This document shows positions 27,964 through 37,342 of a stretch of 64,000 nucleotides of DNA, in pieces. The notes under the pieces are model-generated. The model ran no database searches, was not told where the DNA came from, and worked only from the letters and a program-made list of their open reading frames with translations. The stretch's first letter is position 1. Every line of letters begins with the position of its first letter. This stretch comes from Verrucomicrobiales bacterium (GTDB taxonomy: Bacteria; Verrucomicrobiota; Verrucomicrobiia; Limisphaerales; CAIMTB01). The DNA lies in contig JAEUHG010000273.1 in NCBI GenBank assembly GCA_016795425.1, positions 30,712-94,711 of the forward strand, read 5' to 3'. Position numbers and translations under genes: made by a program.

Positions 27964-29058
27964 TCACGGCCGGTCGGCCGCGCGGACAATTTCGTCCAGA
28001 AAATCCACGATCATCCGTCCACGAGCCGCCGCGTTACTGTCGGTTTGTCCAGGAAACGTCCGCATTTTCAGCCGCACTGCGTACATGGGTTCCCCATTAC
28101 GATCCGACAAGGGAAACACCGAGCCCGCATGATCCTTCCGGCTCGCCGCCGAGATGTCTCCCGCGTCCAGGGCCTTGGCCTCCGCAGGCGTGCCTTCCGT
28201 CCCTACCAATCCCGGATCCGAAGACGCCAAGGCCACCACCTTGCCGTCGCGCCGCCCGAACACCGTGAGGCCCAGCAACCGGGGAAACCGATCCATGCCC
28301 CGCTGCACCAGCATCTCCGGCAACGTCAGTGTGACATCGTAGACAATTCTCAGGCTTCGGAATTCACTGACCGAATCGGACTTGGTCCAGAACGCCATCC
28401 GCCCCTTCATGAAGCTGGTGTCATTGATGGACGGCATCGCTTCCTTGCCGTCCAACCGGCAAAGGATGGTATTGCCCTTCGTTTCCACCTCGAGGGTGTG
28501 CCATTCACCCAGCGGGATTCGGACTTCGGGCCCGATGGGATCGCTGCGCACGCCATTCACGAATTTGTAGAATCGAAACGAACGCCCCAGCGTGCTCGCC
28601 CGCAACACGTAGTAGTTCGTCGGATCCTGCAATCGAAATGCCAAACCCGCCATTTGCTCCACCCGCCCCGACACCGTTCGAAAGGTGAGCGTCGCGGTGA
28701 AATCGTGAAACACCGTGGGCTCGTATATCAGCAAGGGAAACCGCTCGTCGGTGGTGTCCTGCGACACCTGCGCCAGCACGGTCTCGCGGCTCATCGGCTT
28801 GGTCTCGCCAGGAAGGGCTGGAAGCGCCGACGGTCGATCCACACTGACGAGCTTCCAATCCGGCGCCGGGCCGCCTCCGGTGACCGCCGGGCGGTACTCG
28901 GCCGGCAGCGGTCCTGGATTCATGGCGTTAAAATCCAGGAACAACTCCGCGGCGGCGGCCGCGCGGGCATACCCCCCCAGAATCAGGACCAATGCCCATC
29001 CTGCCGTCACGCAACGACGCAGCCCTGGGCCGCGGGCCAAAAAAACGAAAGGCTTCAA
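27964..29058 (-). CDS. secreted LamG/DUF1080-like protein
   Basis: A 364-aa exported protein starting at TTG that overlaps the upstream DUF1501 stop (TTGA). A signal peptide (GWALVLILGGYARAAAAA) precedes a beta-sandwich region (~40-235) like concanavalin-A/LamG or 3-keto-disaccharide-hydrolase domains: FHDFTATLTFRTVSG, GLAFRLQDPTNYYVLRAS, GEWHTLEVETKGNTILCRLDG. The C-terminal 120 residues (GRRDGKVVALASSDPGLVG) are not recognised. Position suggests it is exported with, and acts beside, the DUF1501 protein. Confidence 0.75.
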   Translation of the reverse strand: MKPFVFLARGPGLRRCVTAGWALVLILGGYARAAAAAELFLDFNAMNPGPLPAEYRPAVTGGGPAPDWKLVSVDRPSALPALPGETKPMSRETVLAQVSQDTTDERFPLLIYEPTVFHDFTATLTFRTVSGRVEQMAGLAFRLQDPTNYYVLRASTLGRSFRFYKFVNGVRSDPIGPEVRIPLGEWHTLEVETKGNTILCRLDGKEAMPSINDTSFMKGRMAFWTKSDSVSEFRSLRIVYDVTLTLPEMLVQRGMDRFPRLLGLTVFGRRDGKVVALASSDPGLVGTEGTPAEAKALDAGDISAASRKDHAGSVFPLSDRNGEPMYAVRLKMRTFPGQTDSNAAARGRMIVDFLDEIVRAADRP

Positions 29059-30503
29059 GCGATCAATTCCTTCACCACGTGTCCGTGCACATCCGTGAGA
29101 CGAAAGTCCCGCCCGGCGTGGCGGAACGTCAGCTTCTCGTGATCGAAGCCGAGCAGCGCCATCAGGGTGGCGTGGAGATCGTGGATGTGCACCGGTTTCT
29201 CCACCGCCTTGAATCCAAACTCATCCGTCGCGCCATGCACATAGCCACCACGCACGCCGCCCCCGGCGATCCAGGTCGTGAATCCGTAGTGATTGTGGTC
29301 CCGGCCATTGATCTTGCCGGCGTTGGATCCCGGCGTCGGCAACTCCACGGTCGGGGTCCGCCCAAACTCCCCACCCCAGATCACCAGGGTTTCATCGAGC
29401 AATCCCCGTTGCTTCAGATCGCGGAGCAGCGCCCCGATCGCCTGGTCGCATTCCTTCGCCAGCCGACGGTGGTTCACCTCGAGATCGTCATGATTGTCCC
29501 AGGGCTGGCCCGCGCCGTGCCACACCTGAACGAAGCGGACCCCGCGCTCGATCAGCCGGCGGGCGATGAGTATTTGCCGGGCCTGCTGGCCCTCGCCGTA
29601 CATGCGACGGATCGACTCGGGTTCCCGGCTGATGTCGAAGGCATCGGTCGCCTCCATCTGCATCCGGTACGCCAGCTCGAAGGATTGGATCCGCGCCTCA
29701 AGTGAGGCCTCATGCTGGCGCGCGCGGCTGTGGCGTTCATTCAGCTCATAGAGCAGATCGAGCTGGGCGCGCTGCTCCGCCGGCGATGCCGCGCTATTGC
29801 GCACATGCTCCACCAAACGGTCGATCCTGGTATGCTGGGAATCGATGTAGGTGCCCTGAAAGACGCTCGGCAGAAAACCGGCCTGCCAGTTCTGAGATTC
29901 CTGGATCGGATACCCACCCGGACACATGGCGATGAAGCCGGGCAGATTCTGGTTGTCGGTACCCAGCCCGTAGGTCACCCAGGATCCAAAACTCGGACGC
30001 ACCAGCCGCGCCTCGCCGCAGTTCATCAGCAGCAGCGAAGGTTCATGGTTCGGAACGTCCGCGTGGGTCGACCGAATCACCGCGATGTCGTCGATGCTCT
30101 GGGCGGTGTGCGCGAACAACTCGCTGACCTCAATCCCGCTCTGCCCGTACCGTTGGAACTGAAAGGGCGAGGCGAATGCCGCCCCCGTGCGGCGTTCCGT
30201 GGGCAGCGTCCCGGTGGGCAAAGCCTTTCCAGCCTGACGCTGCAGCTCGGGCTTTGGATCGAAGGTGTCGACGTGCGACGGTCCACCGTTCATGAACAGG
30301 TGAATCACCCGTTTCGCTTTGGCCGAAAAATGCGGTGCCTTCGGCAGCATCGGATTCACGTAACCGCCGGCCGTTGCGGGTGCCGCTCCCGGTCCGAGAC
30401 CCGCCAGGCCGAGCAAACCGAATCCCATTCCCGCCCGGCCCAGGAACTCGCGACGCGTCAGAAAATGGTGGTCCAGTCGGAGCCCGTGGCGCGGACGGCT
30501 CAT
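29055..30503 (-). CDS. DUF1501 protein with Tat signal
   Basis: A 482-aa second DUF1501 protein in this window. The N-terminus has a Tat-like RREFLGRAGMGFGLLGLAGL segment. Diagnostic motifs are HLFMNGGPSHVDTFDPKP, IRSTHADVPNHEPSLLLMN, WGGEFGRTPTVE, GRDHNHYGFTTWIAGGG and LTDVHGHVVKELIA. Its ATG overlaps the stop of the AraC regulator by four bases and its stop overlaps the start of the LamG-like gene, so three genes form a tight operon. Unlike the copy at 25 kb, it has no DUF1553 partner nearby. Confidence 0.92.
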   Translation of the reverse strand: MSRPRHGLRLDHHFLTRREFLGRAGMGFGLLGLAGLGPGAAPATAGGYVNPMLPKAPHFSAKAKRVIHLFMNGGPSHVDTFDPKPELQRQAGKALPTGTLPTERRTGAAFASPFQFQRYGQSGIEVSELFAHTAQSIDDIAVIRSTHADVPNHEPSLLLMNCGEARLVRPSFGSWVTYGLGTDNQNLPGFIAMCPGGYPIQESQNWQAGFLPSVFQGTYIDSQHTRIDRLVEHVRNSAASPAEQRAQLDLLYELNERHSRARQHEASLEARIQSFELAYRMQMEATDAFDISREPESIRRMYGEGQQARQILIARRLIERGVRFVQVWHGAGQPWDNHDDLEVNHRRLAKECDQAIGALLRDLKQRGLLDETLVIWGGEFGRTPTVELPTPGSNAGKINGRDHNHYGFTTWIAGGGVRGGYVHGATDEFGFKAVEKPVHIHDLHATLMALLGFDHEKLTFRHAGRDFRLTDVHGHVVKELIA

Positions 30504-31387
30504 GGTCGCGGCAGCTTCTGGCGATATTCAGTGGGAGATTCCCCGACCAGCCTGCGGAACACTCGATTGAAGTGGGTGAGCGACTGAAACCCGACTTCGT
30601 AGGCGATCTCGGAGATGCGGAGGTTGGGATTGAGCAGAAGATTCTTGGCCTTCTCGATGCGCACGCGGGCCAGGTATTCGGTGAAGTGCAGGCTCGTGGC
30701 CTTCTTGAACATCTTGCAGAAGTAAAACGTGCTGCAATTGACCGCCTTGGCCACCTCGGCCAGCGACAGGTCCTCGCTCTGATGTTCGTCGATGAACTCC
30801 CGCGCCCGGGCGATCATCTGTGGTTCCGAATGATCCTGCTGCACCACCAGCTGATTGCTGACGATGGAAAGGTGTTCGGCGAAGATCGTGAGCAGTCGGA
30901 CCATGGACTCATACTGCTTCGGCCCGATCACGCGGGTATGGAAGTAGGCCTCCTCGGCCTGGCTCAGATCGATCTTGAGACCCCAATCCACCAGTTGTCG
31001 CGCCGTGCGCGCGAACTGGCTGCGCGTCGGGGTATGAGGAAACACCTGGCCGGTTTGCAGATAGCCCACCACCTCGCTGCCCAGCTTCACCGGCACCACC
31101 GTGTCACAGAGACCGGCAAAGCACCGAACCGTCAGAGGCTCCGCCTGCCCGTTCTTCCGAATATCATCCTGCACCTCAAGACAGGCCGCGCAGCTCCGGC
31201 TGCTCTTCGCCATGAGCGCACAAAACGGACTCTCCTTCGGATGCGAACGCATGGCGAGCTGCCATGCCTCGGTCGGTTGAATGGCCAGGGGCAGGCCTGT
31301 CGTCTCGACAAAGGCCTTGGCGTAATCCTGGTAAATGCGCGACTGACTGAGGCGCTCGACCAGGCTCTTGCTTGCTTCGGGGTCCAT
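30500..31387 (-). CDS. AraC-family regulator with PocR ligand-binding domain
   Basis: A 295-aa transcription factor starting at ATG 31387 (MDPEASKSL); the frame is open upstream to 31771 but that part lacks coding character. Residues ~10-175 form a PocR sensory domain with the Cys motif FCALMAKSSRSCAACLEVQ and CFAGLCDTVVPV, which may bind a metal or small ligand. Residues ~195-292 carry two AraC helix-turn-helix motifs (LSLAEVAKAVNCSTFYFCKMF; RISEIAYEVGFQSLTHFNRVF). It overlaps the DUF1501 start (ATGA), so the regulator and its probable targets are translated together, suggesting autoregulation. Confidence 0.9.
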   Translation of the reverse strand: MDPEASKSLVERLSQSRIYQDYAKAFVETTGLPLAIQPTEAWQLAMRSHPKESPFCALMAKSSRSCAACLEVQDDIRKNGQAEPLTVRCFAGLCDTVVPVKLGSEVVGYLQTGQVFPHTPTRSQFARTARQLVDWGLKIDLSQAEEAYFHTRVIGPKQYESMVRLLTIFAEHLSIVSNQLVVQQDHSEPQMIARAREFIDEHQSEDLSLAEVAKAVNCSTFYFCKMFKKATSLHFTEYLARVRIEKAKNLLLNPNLRISEIAYEVGFQSLTHFNRVFRRLVGESPTEYRQKLPRP

Positions 31388-31653
31388 CAAACCGCTCCGA
31401 GGCTGGCGTAACAAACCGGCGCCCGCAACTCTCAATCCGCAAGAAAGGAGGGGATTAAGACAATTTTCGTGGGGCGTTTGCCTGCCACCCCGGGCTTCAT
31501 CGTAACCGAATGTCAGCCGTACCGGCGATGCGGCCTCCCAGCCAAGGCCCCCACACGGGCTCCGAATCACCCCGAGGTAAACCTCAGGGGTGCCGACGGT
31601 CCGACGATTTAGCGTCGGGTTGCCCGCGCTTCTTTTTCTCTGGTTCCACCCAC

Positions 31654-32454
31654 GTGTACGCTGTGATTTCCTCACGCGCTCGCGGTCTAGCCGTGGGGTT
31701 GAACCTGAACGCGGATCAGTACTGCAATTTCGACTGCTGCTACTGCGAAGTCGACCGCCGCACGTTGCCACGCGTCAACGGCCCGGCCCCGGTCAATGCC
31801 CACGCCTTGGCCGGCGAATTGTCGAATGCCCTGGCATTCGTCAATGCCGGCATGCTCACCCGACACCCCTATTTCGCCTCCCTCTCGCCGGAAATGCTAA
31901 AACTCGCCCATGTCGCCATCAGCGGCGAAGGCGAGCCGACCCTCTGTCCCAATTTCGCGGAAGCCGTTGAGGGCGTCGTCCACCTGCGCGCCGCCGGCCT
32001 CACTCCTTTCTTTAAACTGGTCCTGGTCACCAACGGCACCGCGCTCGACCAACCGGGTGTCCGGGCCGGACTCCGCCTGTTTACCCGGTCGGATGAAATC
32101 TGGGCCAAGCTCGATGTGGGAACCCAGGAGAGCATGGACCGAATCAATCGGTCGTCGGTGCCCCTCGAAAAGGTGCTGCAAAACATCCTCGCCGTCGGCC
32201 GGACCCGGCCGGTGGTGATCCAGAGTATGTTCGTCGAACTGGACGGACTGCTGCCCGATCGGACCGAACTCGGCCACTACGCCCAACGCCTGACCGAGCT
32301 GAAGGCGTCCGGTGCCCAGATTTCCCTGGTCCAAGTTTACTCTGCCACCCGCCCTCATCACTCCCGTCGCTGCAAGCACCTTTCGCTGCGAGTCCTCTCG
32401 GACATCGCCGCGCAAGTGCATCAGGCGACCGGCCTGCGCGTGGAAGTCTTTTAG
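31654..32454 (+). CDS. radical SAM protein
   Basis: A ~266-aa radical S-adenosylmethionine protein; the frame opens at 31510, but GTG 31654 gives the N-terminus VYAVISSRARG usual for this family. The 4Fe-4S motif CxxxCxxC is seen as CNFDCCYC (Cys24, 28, 31), followed by ISGEGEPTLCPNF and LVTNGTALDQPGV. It resembles small radical SAM proteins of unknown substrate (MoaA/QueE-like fold). It is divergent from the AraC gene with ~265 bp between starts and is followed after 126 bp by a convergent gene. Confidence 0.82.
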   Translation: MYAVISSRARGLAVGLNLNADQYCNFDCCYCEVDRRTLPRVNGPAPVNAHALAGELSNALAFVNAGMLTRHPYFASLSPEMLKLAHVAISGEGEPTLCPNFAEAVEGVVHLRAAGLTPFFKLVLVTNGTALDQPGVRAGLRLFTRSDEIWAKLDVGTQESMDRINRSSVPLEKVLQNILAVGRTRPVVIQSMFVELDGLLPDRTELGHYAQRLTELKASGAQISLVQVYSATRPHHSRRCKHLSLRVLSDIAAQVHQATGLRVEVF

Positions 32455-32580
32455 CCGGCAGTTTTGCTCGAACCTTGTTGCGGTCCCTCGTGGCGCTGGA
32501 ACGGATTGCGGCGTGGCCCGCCGGCTGGCTGAACCCCATGGTCGCCGAGCGAACACCTTCTACGGCCCGCCGATCGGTCC

Positions 32581-34176
32581 CTACTTGGCTGGATCGAGCT
32601 TGACGTCCGGCTTGACTGGTTGATCCGGCAGGCCAGCGGCTCGCGCCGCGTCGTGGAAGGCAAAGAGATGGGTGTTGCTGGCGATGTAGAGCACCCCGTT
32701 CGCCACCACGGGCGTGGAGTAAACCGGGGCATTCAGGTTCGTTTCGCTAAGGACCTTCTTCTCTTTGGTTGCCGCCAGTACCACGAGGTCGCCGTCCTCG
32801 TCTCCGACGTAGACCTTCCCATCCGCCACCAACGTACTGCCCCACATGTGGGCCTTCATGTCGTAGGTCCAGTGGAGCTTGCCCGTCTCCGCGTCGAGGC
32901 AATGCACGAAACCGGAGAAATCGCCGACGAACAGCAGTCCGGTGGCGGGATCGATCGAAACCGTCGAGATGCTGCGGTGAATACCACGGTATTCCCAGAT
33001 CAGGGCGTTCGCCGTGGCATCGCCGGTCTTGGTGGCATCCACGCACACCAAACGCCCAATGCCCTCGCCGTGCTCAGGATCCTGGCCGATGGCGACGTAG
33101 ACGCGATTCTTGTAGAAGACCGGGGTCGAATTGATCTCGGAAGGTCCATCGGCGGCCGGGTACTTGATCGGTTTACCGTCCTTCACCTTGTACTCCGGAG
33201 GGTTGGCGTCGAACCACCAAAGCTTGCGTAGGAAACTGGAGTCCTCGGCCTTCTTGGGCTCGGCATCCAAGGCATACAAGACGCCATCGCCACCACCGGC
33301 GTAGACCTGCCACTTCCCATTGACCTGGCCCGCCGACGGCGAACTCCATTGCCCGTGGTAGATTTTGGGGCCGATGCCGGCGTCGTCCTCGCCCGCCAAC
33401 TCGCCCGTGGTCTTGTTCAAGGCGATGTAACTGGGTGAGAGCGGTGACGGAATGTTGACGTGCGTCCAATCCTGGCCGTTGGAGGTGCACACATAAACGA
33501 GGTCGCCGAGGATCAGCGGCGAACTGTTGGAGGCGTTATGCGGGAACACTCCCAACTCGTCCATCATGTCGTAGACCCAGATGATGTCGGCATCCTTGGG
33601 CCCGGGAGTGGCCGGCGGCTTGCCGGTGTCCTTGACGATATAGGCGCCCTCCTCCTGCATGCCCTGGTTGCCATCCGAGAGTCCGTTCAGGTCGAGGCAA
33701 ATGACTTCGCAGCGGCTGGTCACCAGGTAGACCCGGTTGCCTTCGATTTTGGGGGAGCTGAGGATGCCCAGGTTCTCCCAGTCGTTGACCTTGCCAGACT
33801 TCAGCTTGGGGACAATGAGCTGCCAGGCGAGTTCGCCGGTTTTCTCATCCAGGCACATCAGGACACTGCGATCGCCCTGGTGTTGCTTGTCGCGGGGGTA
33901 GTCGTTGTTTGTCCCAATAAAGATTTTGCCCTGGGACACCGTGGTATTGCCGTAGCTTTGCGAGCCAAGTCGGGCAACCCACTTCACGTTCTTCGTGGTC
34001 GCCATGTCCACGTCTTCGGTGCCCTGCTTGAATTTGCCGGGATCAAACCGGTCCGGGAGATTTTTCGCCGGCGAGAACATGTTACGACCGGTGGTACCGC
34101 CCCATTGGCTCCAGTCCTGGGCGTGGGAAACGAATCCGGCGGTCGCGAGGGCGAGGGTAAGAATCGGGAATTTCAT
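32581..34176 (-). CDS. secreted PQQ-like beta-propeller protein
   Basis: A 531-aa protein starting at ATG 34176 with a signal peptide (FPILTLALATAGFVSHA). It contains PQQ-dehydrogenase-like propeller repeats: MCLDEKTGELAWQLIVPKL, IALNKTTGELAGED, VLYALDAEP, HCLDAETGKLHWTYDMKAH, KVYVGDEDGDLVVLAA. Cysteine pairs or metal ligands of true quinoprotein dehydrogenases were not identified, so this is a BamB-like or general propeller. The next gene upstream on the same strand (ending at 34273) is a second PQQ propeller, and the 96-bp gap allows co-transcription. Confidence 0.87.
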   Translation of the reverse strand: MKFPILTLALATAGFVSHAQDWSQWGGTTGRNMFSPAKNLPDRFDPGKFKQGTEDVDMATTKNVKWVARLGSQSYGNTTVSQGKIFIGTNNDYPRDKQHQGDRSVLMCLDEKTGELAWQLIVPKLKSGKVNDWENLGILSSPKIEGNRVYLVTSRCEVICLDLNGLSDGNQGMQEEGAYIVKDTGKPPATPGPKDADIIWVYDMMDELGVFPHNASNSSPLILGDLVYVCTSNGQDWTHVNIPSPLSPSYIALNKTTGELAGEDDAGIGPKIYHGQWSSPSAGQVNGKWQVYAGGGDGVLYALDAEPKKAEDSSFLRKLWWFDANPPEYKVKDGKPIKYPAADGPSEINSTPVFYKNRVYVAIGQDPEHGEGIGRLVCVDATKTGDATANALIWEYRGIHRSISTVSIDPATGLLFVGDFSGFVHCLDAETGKLHWTYDMKAHMWGSTLVADGKVYVGDEDGDLVVLAATKEKKVLSETNLNAPVYSTPVVANGVLYIASNTHLFAFHDAARAAGLPDQPVKPDVKLDPAK

Positions 34177-34272
34177 CGGCGGTAACACAGCTTCGGAATC
34201 TCGGCAGATGGGAAAGGAGCGGGTGGGATCAAGCCCGTGGCCGGGGACGACACCCCGGGAGGGCGTATTCTT

Positions 34273-36603
34273 TCAGTTGGCCTGAACCTGCACATTGTCG
34301 ATGAAGACGCGCATCTCCTGCGGGCTGAACGCAAACAAGCCCGGAGAACCTTGTCGATGAGCCGTCTTGTGCGGCACTTCAATCGTCCAGGTCTCCGGCT
34401 CGGCATCACCCTTCTTCCATGCCTTGGCGCGCACCACGCCCGTTCCGTCGGCAGCGAGGTCGACGCGGGCCTTGAGAGTGTACCAGACATTGGGTTGCCA
34501 GCGGAATGGCACGGCCACCTTGAGTCGTTCCTGGTTGGAATTCACCTCCAATTCCTGCGAGTTGCCTTTCATCGCGATGATGTAGCGTTGGTTCACCACG
34601 CCCACCTCCGACATCTTCCGACGGGTCCCCTCACTGCGCACATCGGCTTGGATGGTGTAGTTCTTCATTTCCTGATCGCCAATAAAAGCAGTGCCGCGCT
34701 GGAACAACTTGTTGTCGATGGTCTTGGTGAGCGCTTTGGTGCCGTCGACTTCACGCACCTCAAACCGGAACCGGGCCCCAATCCACGGCAGGGGCGGATA
34801 GGCGAAACTCGTCGGAGGCTCCACCGTGTTGGTGGTGGTGCCCGACAATTCGAAGGACTCGAAATCCTGCTGGATGGGCAGGTACGGCAGGGAGCGGCCG
34901 CGAATGTAGCCCTTCAACCCTCCGAGATCGGCCTCGAAAGCGCCGGCCGACATTTTGGCGTCCTTGGGAACCGAGAGCTTGCCGTCGGGGCCGAAAGTCC
35001 CGGTCATTGTCGCCTTCACCAGCGCCGTCGGCGGAATATAGGGCGCCCACTTCAACTGACTCACGTCCGTTACGTTCTCGACGAACATGCCGTGGGCATC
35101 GAGTTTGCGGGCGCGGAACGACGCGGCTTCCCCCGGATGCAACAGGACCTCGGAGGGAATGATCTGAAGCTGGGAAGCCGGACCGGCTTTTGGCCATTCG
35201 GGCTCGGGTTTGGCAGGGGGCAATCCCGGGTTATGACCGGCCTTGCCGAAGGCATAGAGCTTCTTGGCGGTCTGGATGTAAATCTTGCCATTGTAGGCCA
35301 CCGGCGAACCGAAACAGCGGCCCTCGAGTTCGATGTGGGACAGCATTTCGGATTCCGACCCCTTGTCCTTCAGGATGTAGAACCCTCCCTTGCTGCCGGC
35401 CTCATTGGAGACACCCTGGTCTTTGCCCACCGGGTCATCGAGGATCGGCACATAGAGTCGTCCATCGGCATAGAGCGGACAGGCGTTGCGCTGTTCGATG
35501 CCGAGTTGAAAGGACCAGAAGACCTTGCCCGTCGCCGCATCGACCGCCACCAGGCTTCCCTTCTCCTTGGTTACATAGAGCCGGTCGTCGACCAGGATCG
35601 GGGAACTGGTGGAGGTGGAGATGTCGGGATCACTCCAGATTTCGACGGCGGGGCGTTCGACCACCACCGGGGCGGCCAGGCTGTTGGTGGGTTCGACATC
35701 CGGGATGCGGAAGGCCACCAACTGTCCGGGCTCGTAGGGAGTGCCGTAGATGGAAATGACCTTGTCGCCCTTGTGCACCAGAACCGTCGCGTTGATGCCG
35801 GCCTTGGCCAGCGGCACCCGCCAGATCGGTTCGCCGGTGCGCGCATTGAGGCAGACCACCGACCCATCGCCACTGGCGGCGATCATCACCCGGCGCCCTT
35901 TGAACCAAGTCAGGTAGGGATGAGAAAAGGAATTGTCCATTGGCCGGCCACCGGGGCTCGAGGACCACACCAATTCGCCGGTCGACTTGTCGAAGGCATA
36001 AAAGCGATCGCCCGCGGCGCCCTGGGCTCCCCAGTTGCTCGTGATGCCCCGGGTGATCACCAAGTCGCGATCGATCAAAGGAGTCGCGGTACGGCTGTTC
36101 GGGAAGGTCAGGCGCCCGAGCTTCTCCATCAGGGAATGGTTCCAAAGCGGCTGACCTTCGGGAGTAAATGCCGCCAGGATGCCCTGGGTGCCCTGCATGT
36201 AGACGTTGCCCGTTTCAGGATCGATCGCCGGCGACGCCGTCGAATATCGCAGATAGATCGTGTCGCTGAGAAAATCGTTAAAGGTCTGCTTCCACAACTG
36301 TTTGCCGGTCTCCGCATCGAAACAGGCAACCCCTTCCTGCAAATCCGGTCCGTCGTCGCGATACCCCAGGATGTAAAGTCGGCCACCCGCCAAGACAGGC
36401 GTGGACTGTCCACCCCAATCCGCCGTCCAGAGGGCTTCCTTCGCGGACCCGAGACGTTCTGGCAGCCCGGTTTCGCGCGAATGCCCGTTCTGTTCCGGTC
36501 CACGCCATGCCAGCCAGCCCGTCACCGGAGCCGCAAGGGCACCCAGGGTGAAACCCACACCGGCAAGGCCGACGACCGACCGCGAGAAGAACGTTCTGAC
36601 CAT
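34273..36603 (-). CDS. secreted PQQ-like beta-propeller protein with C-terminal beta-sandwich
   Basis: A 776-aa protein. ATG 36603 is chosen because GAGGAAA lies upstream on its strand; a GTG 36 bases earlier is possible. After a signal peptide (VVGLAGVGFTLGALAAP), residues ~30-480 contain PQQ-like repeats (CFDAETGKQLWKQTF, AFDKSTGELVWSSSPGG, CLNARTGEPIWRVPL, AVDAATGKVFWSFQL). The C-terminal ~290 residues include a linker and a LamG/DUF1080-like beta-sandwich (YTIQADVRSEGTRR, NVWYTLKARVDLAADGTG). It is divergent from the MarR gene across ~207 bp. Confidence 0.85.
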   Translation of the reverse strand: MVRTFFSRSVVGLAGVGFTLGALAAPVTGWLAWRGPEQNGHSRETGLPERLGSAKEALWTADWGGQSTPVLAGGRLYILGYRDDGPDLQEGVACFDAETGKQLWKQTFNDFLSDTIYLRYSTASPAIDPETGNVYMQGTQGILAAFTPEGQPLWNHSLMEKLGRLTFPNSRTATPLIDRDLVITRGITSNWGAQGAAGDRFYAFDKSTGELVWSSSPGGRPMDNSFSHPYLTWFKGRRVMIAASGDGSVVCLNARTGEPIWRVPLAKAGINATVLVHKGDKVISIYGTPYEPGQLVAFRIPDVEPTNSLAAPVVVERPAVEIWSDPDISTSTSSPILVDDRLYVTKEKGSLVAVDAATGKVFWSFQLGIEQRNACPLYADGRLYVPILDDPVGKDQGVSNEAGSKGGFYILKDKGSESEMLSHIELEGRCFGSPVAYNGKIYIQTAKKLYAFGKAGHNPGLPPAKPEPEWPKAGPASQLQIIPSEVLLHPGEAASFRARKLDAHGMFVENVTDVSQLKWAPYIPPTALVKATMTGTFGPDGKLSVPKDAKMSAGAFEADLGGLKGYIRGRSLPYLPIQQDFESFELSGTTTNTVEPPTSFAYPPLPWIGARFRFEVREVDGTKALTKTIDNKLFQRGTAFIGDQEMKNYTIQADVRSEGTRRKMSEVGVVNQRYIIAMKGNSQELEVNSNQERLKVAVPFRWQPNVWYTLKARVDLAADGTGVVRAKAWKKGDAEPETWTIEVPHKTAHRQGSPGLFAFSPQEMRVFIDNVQVQAN

Positions 36604-36680
36604 TTTTTGTTTCCTCGGATTGGGAAAATGCGCAACCACCGAAGACTGTTAGAGCGGTACGGCCTCTTGGCAAATGAATT

Positions 36681-36694
36681 ATACTTGTACGTAT
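36681..36694. promoter_or_regulatory. candidate operator palindrome
   Basis: ATAC-N6-GTAT with a near-palindromic centre lies in the A/T-richer middle of the divergent gap between the PQQ gene and marR. MarR proteins commonly bind such short palindromes and repress both flanking genes. This is a position-based guess; no matching second copy was found in the gap. Confidence 0.25.
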
Positions 36695-36810
36695 CAATGC
36701 CTTCGCCGGCCGGGAATCCCGGGCCAAACGACCGACCACCGCCTCGCCGGGACTCTCGGTTTGCCAGTTTCGGTCACCGCCCCGTAGTGTCTGCTCCGGG
36801 TCCAGCATCC

Positions 36811-37302
36811 ATGGGTCGAATCACCACCGTCTCCCACTCTCCTCCTGCGGTCCCTGATCCTTCAACGGCACGGCGGCTCCCGCCATTGCTTCGAAGGGCC
36901 TGGTACGGATTGAACCAGGCGTTTCGGCGTCGCATCGCCCATCTGGAACTGACCCCGGATCAGTACACGGTCCTCCGCAACCTCCACGAGGCGGGTCGAA
37001 CAGGCATGACGCAGTCGGAACTCACCCTGCGGATGACCTCGGACCCCAATACGATCGCGTCGTTGGTGGAGCGCATGGAAGGGGCCGGGCTGATTCGACG
37101 GCACACTGACATCCGCGATCGGCGTGCCCGGCGGCTTCGACTGGTACCACTCGGGCGTCGCCGCTTCGCCGCAGGACTCGAAGTGGCGTTGGCCTTGCAG
37201 GACGAAATTCTCGCCTCTCTCGCCGAAGCCGACCGGGCCCGGTTTCTCGAAGTCCTCGAGACGGTCGCCGATGCCTGTCGGCTCGCCGCAGAAAAAGACT
37301 GA
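36811..37302 (+). CDS. MarR-family transcriptional regulator
   Basis: A 163-aa winged-helix regulator starting at ATG 36811. The same frame stays open far upstream, but that part is antisense to the PQQ gene and is not coding. Helices and wing are recognisable: HLELTPDQYTVLRNLHEAG, MTQSELTLRMTSDPNTIASL (recognition helix), VERMEGAGLIRRHTDIRDRR and RARRLRLVPLG (wing). It is divergent from the secreted PQQ protein, which is a natural candidate target. The effector is unknown. Confidence 0.88.
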   Translation: MGRITTVSHSPPAVPDPSTARRLPPLLRRAWYGLNQAFRRRIAHLELTPDQYTVLRNLHEAGRTGMTQSELTLRMTSDPNTIASLVERMEGAGLIRRHTDIRDRRARRLRLVPLGRRRFAAGLEVALALQDEILASLAEADRARFLEVLETVADACRLAAEKD

Positions 37303-37305
37303 CCC

Positions 37306-37329
37306 TTCCCGGGTCCCGGGTCCCGGGAA
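37306..37329. terminator. hairpin between convergent genes
   Basis: Arms TTCCCGGG (37306-37313) and CCCGGGAA (37322-37329) enclose an 8-nt loop that is itself the third TCCCGGG-like unit. The element starts four bases after the marR stop and lies 13 bases from the proS stop. It may act as a bidirectional terminator or transcription barrier, though there is no clear T-tract. Confidence 0.4.
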
Positions 37330-37342
37330 CGTCCGTCTGGGC

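Noticed and set aside
30500..31771. 423-codon version of the AraC regulator
   Set aside because: The first 128 codons have poor composition and run opposite the upstream part of the radical SAM frame; ATG 31387 starts directly before the PocR domain.
34237..36810. Open plus-strand frame of ~850 codons leading into the MarR gene
   Set aside because: It is antisense to the secreted PQQ-propeller gene, has no motif, and only its last 163 codons (from ATG 36811) encode a recognisable MarR protein.
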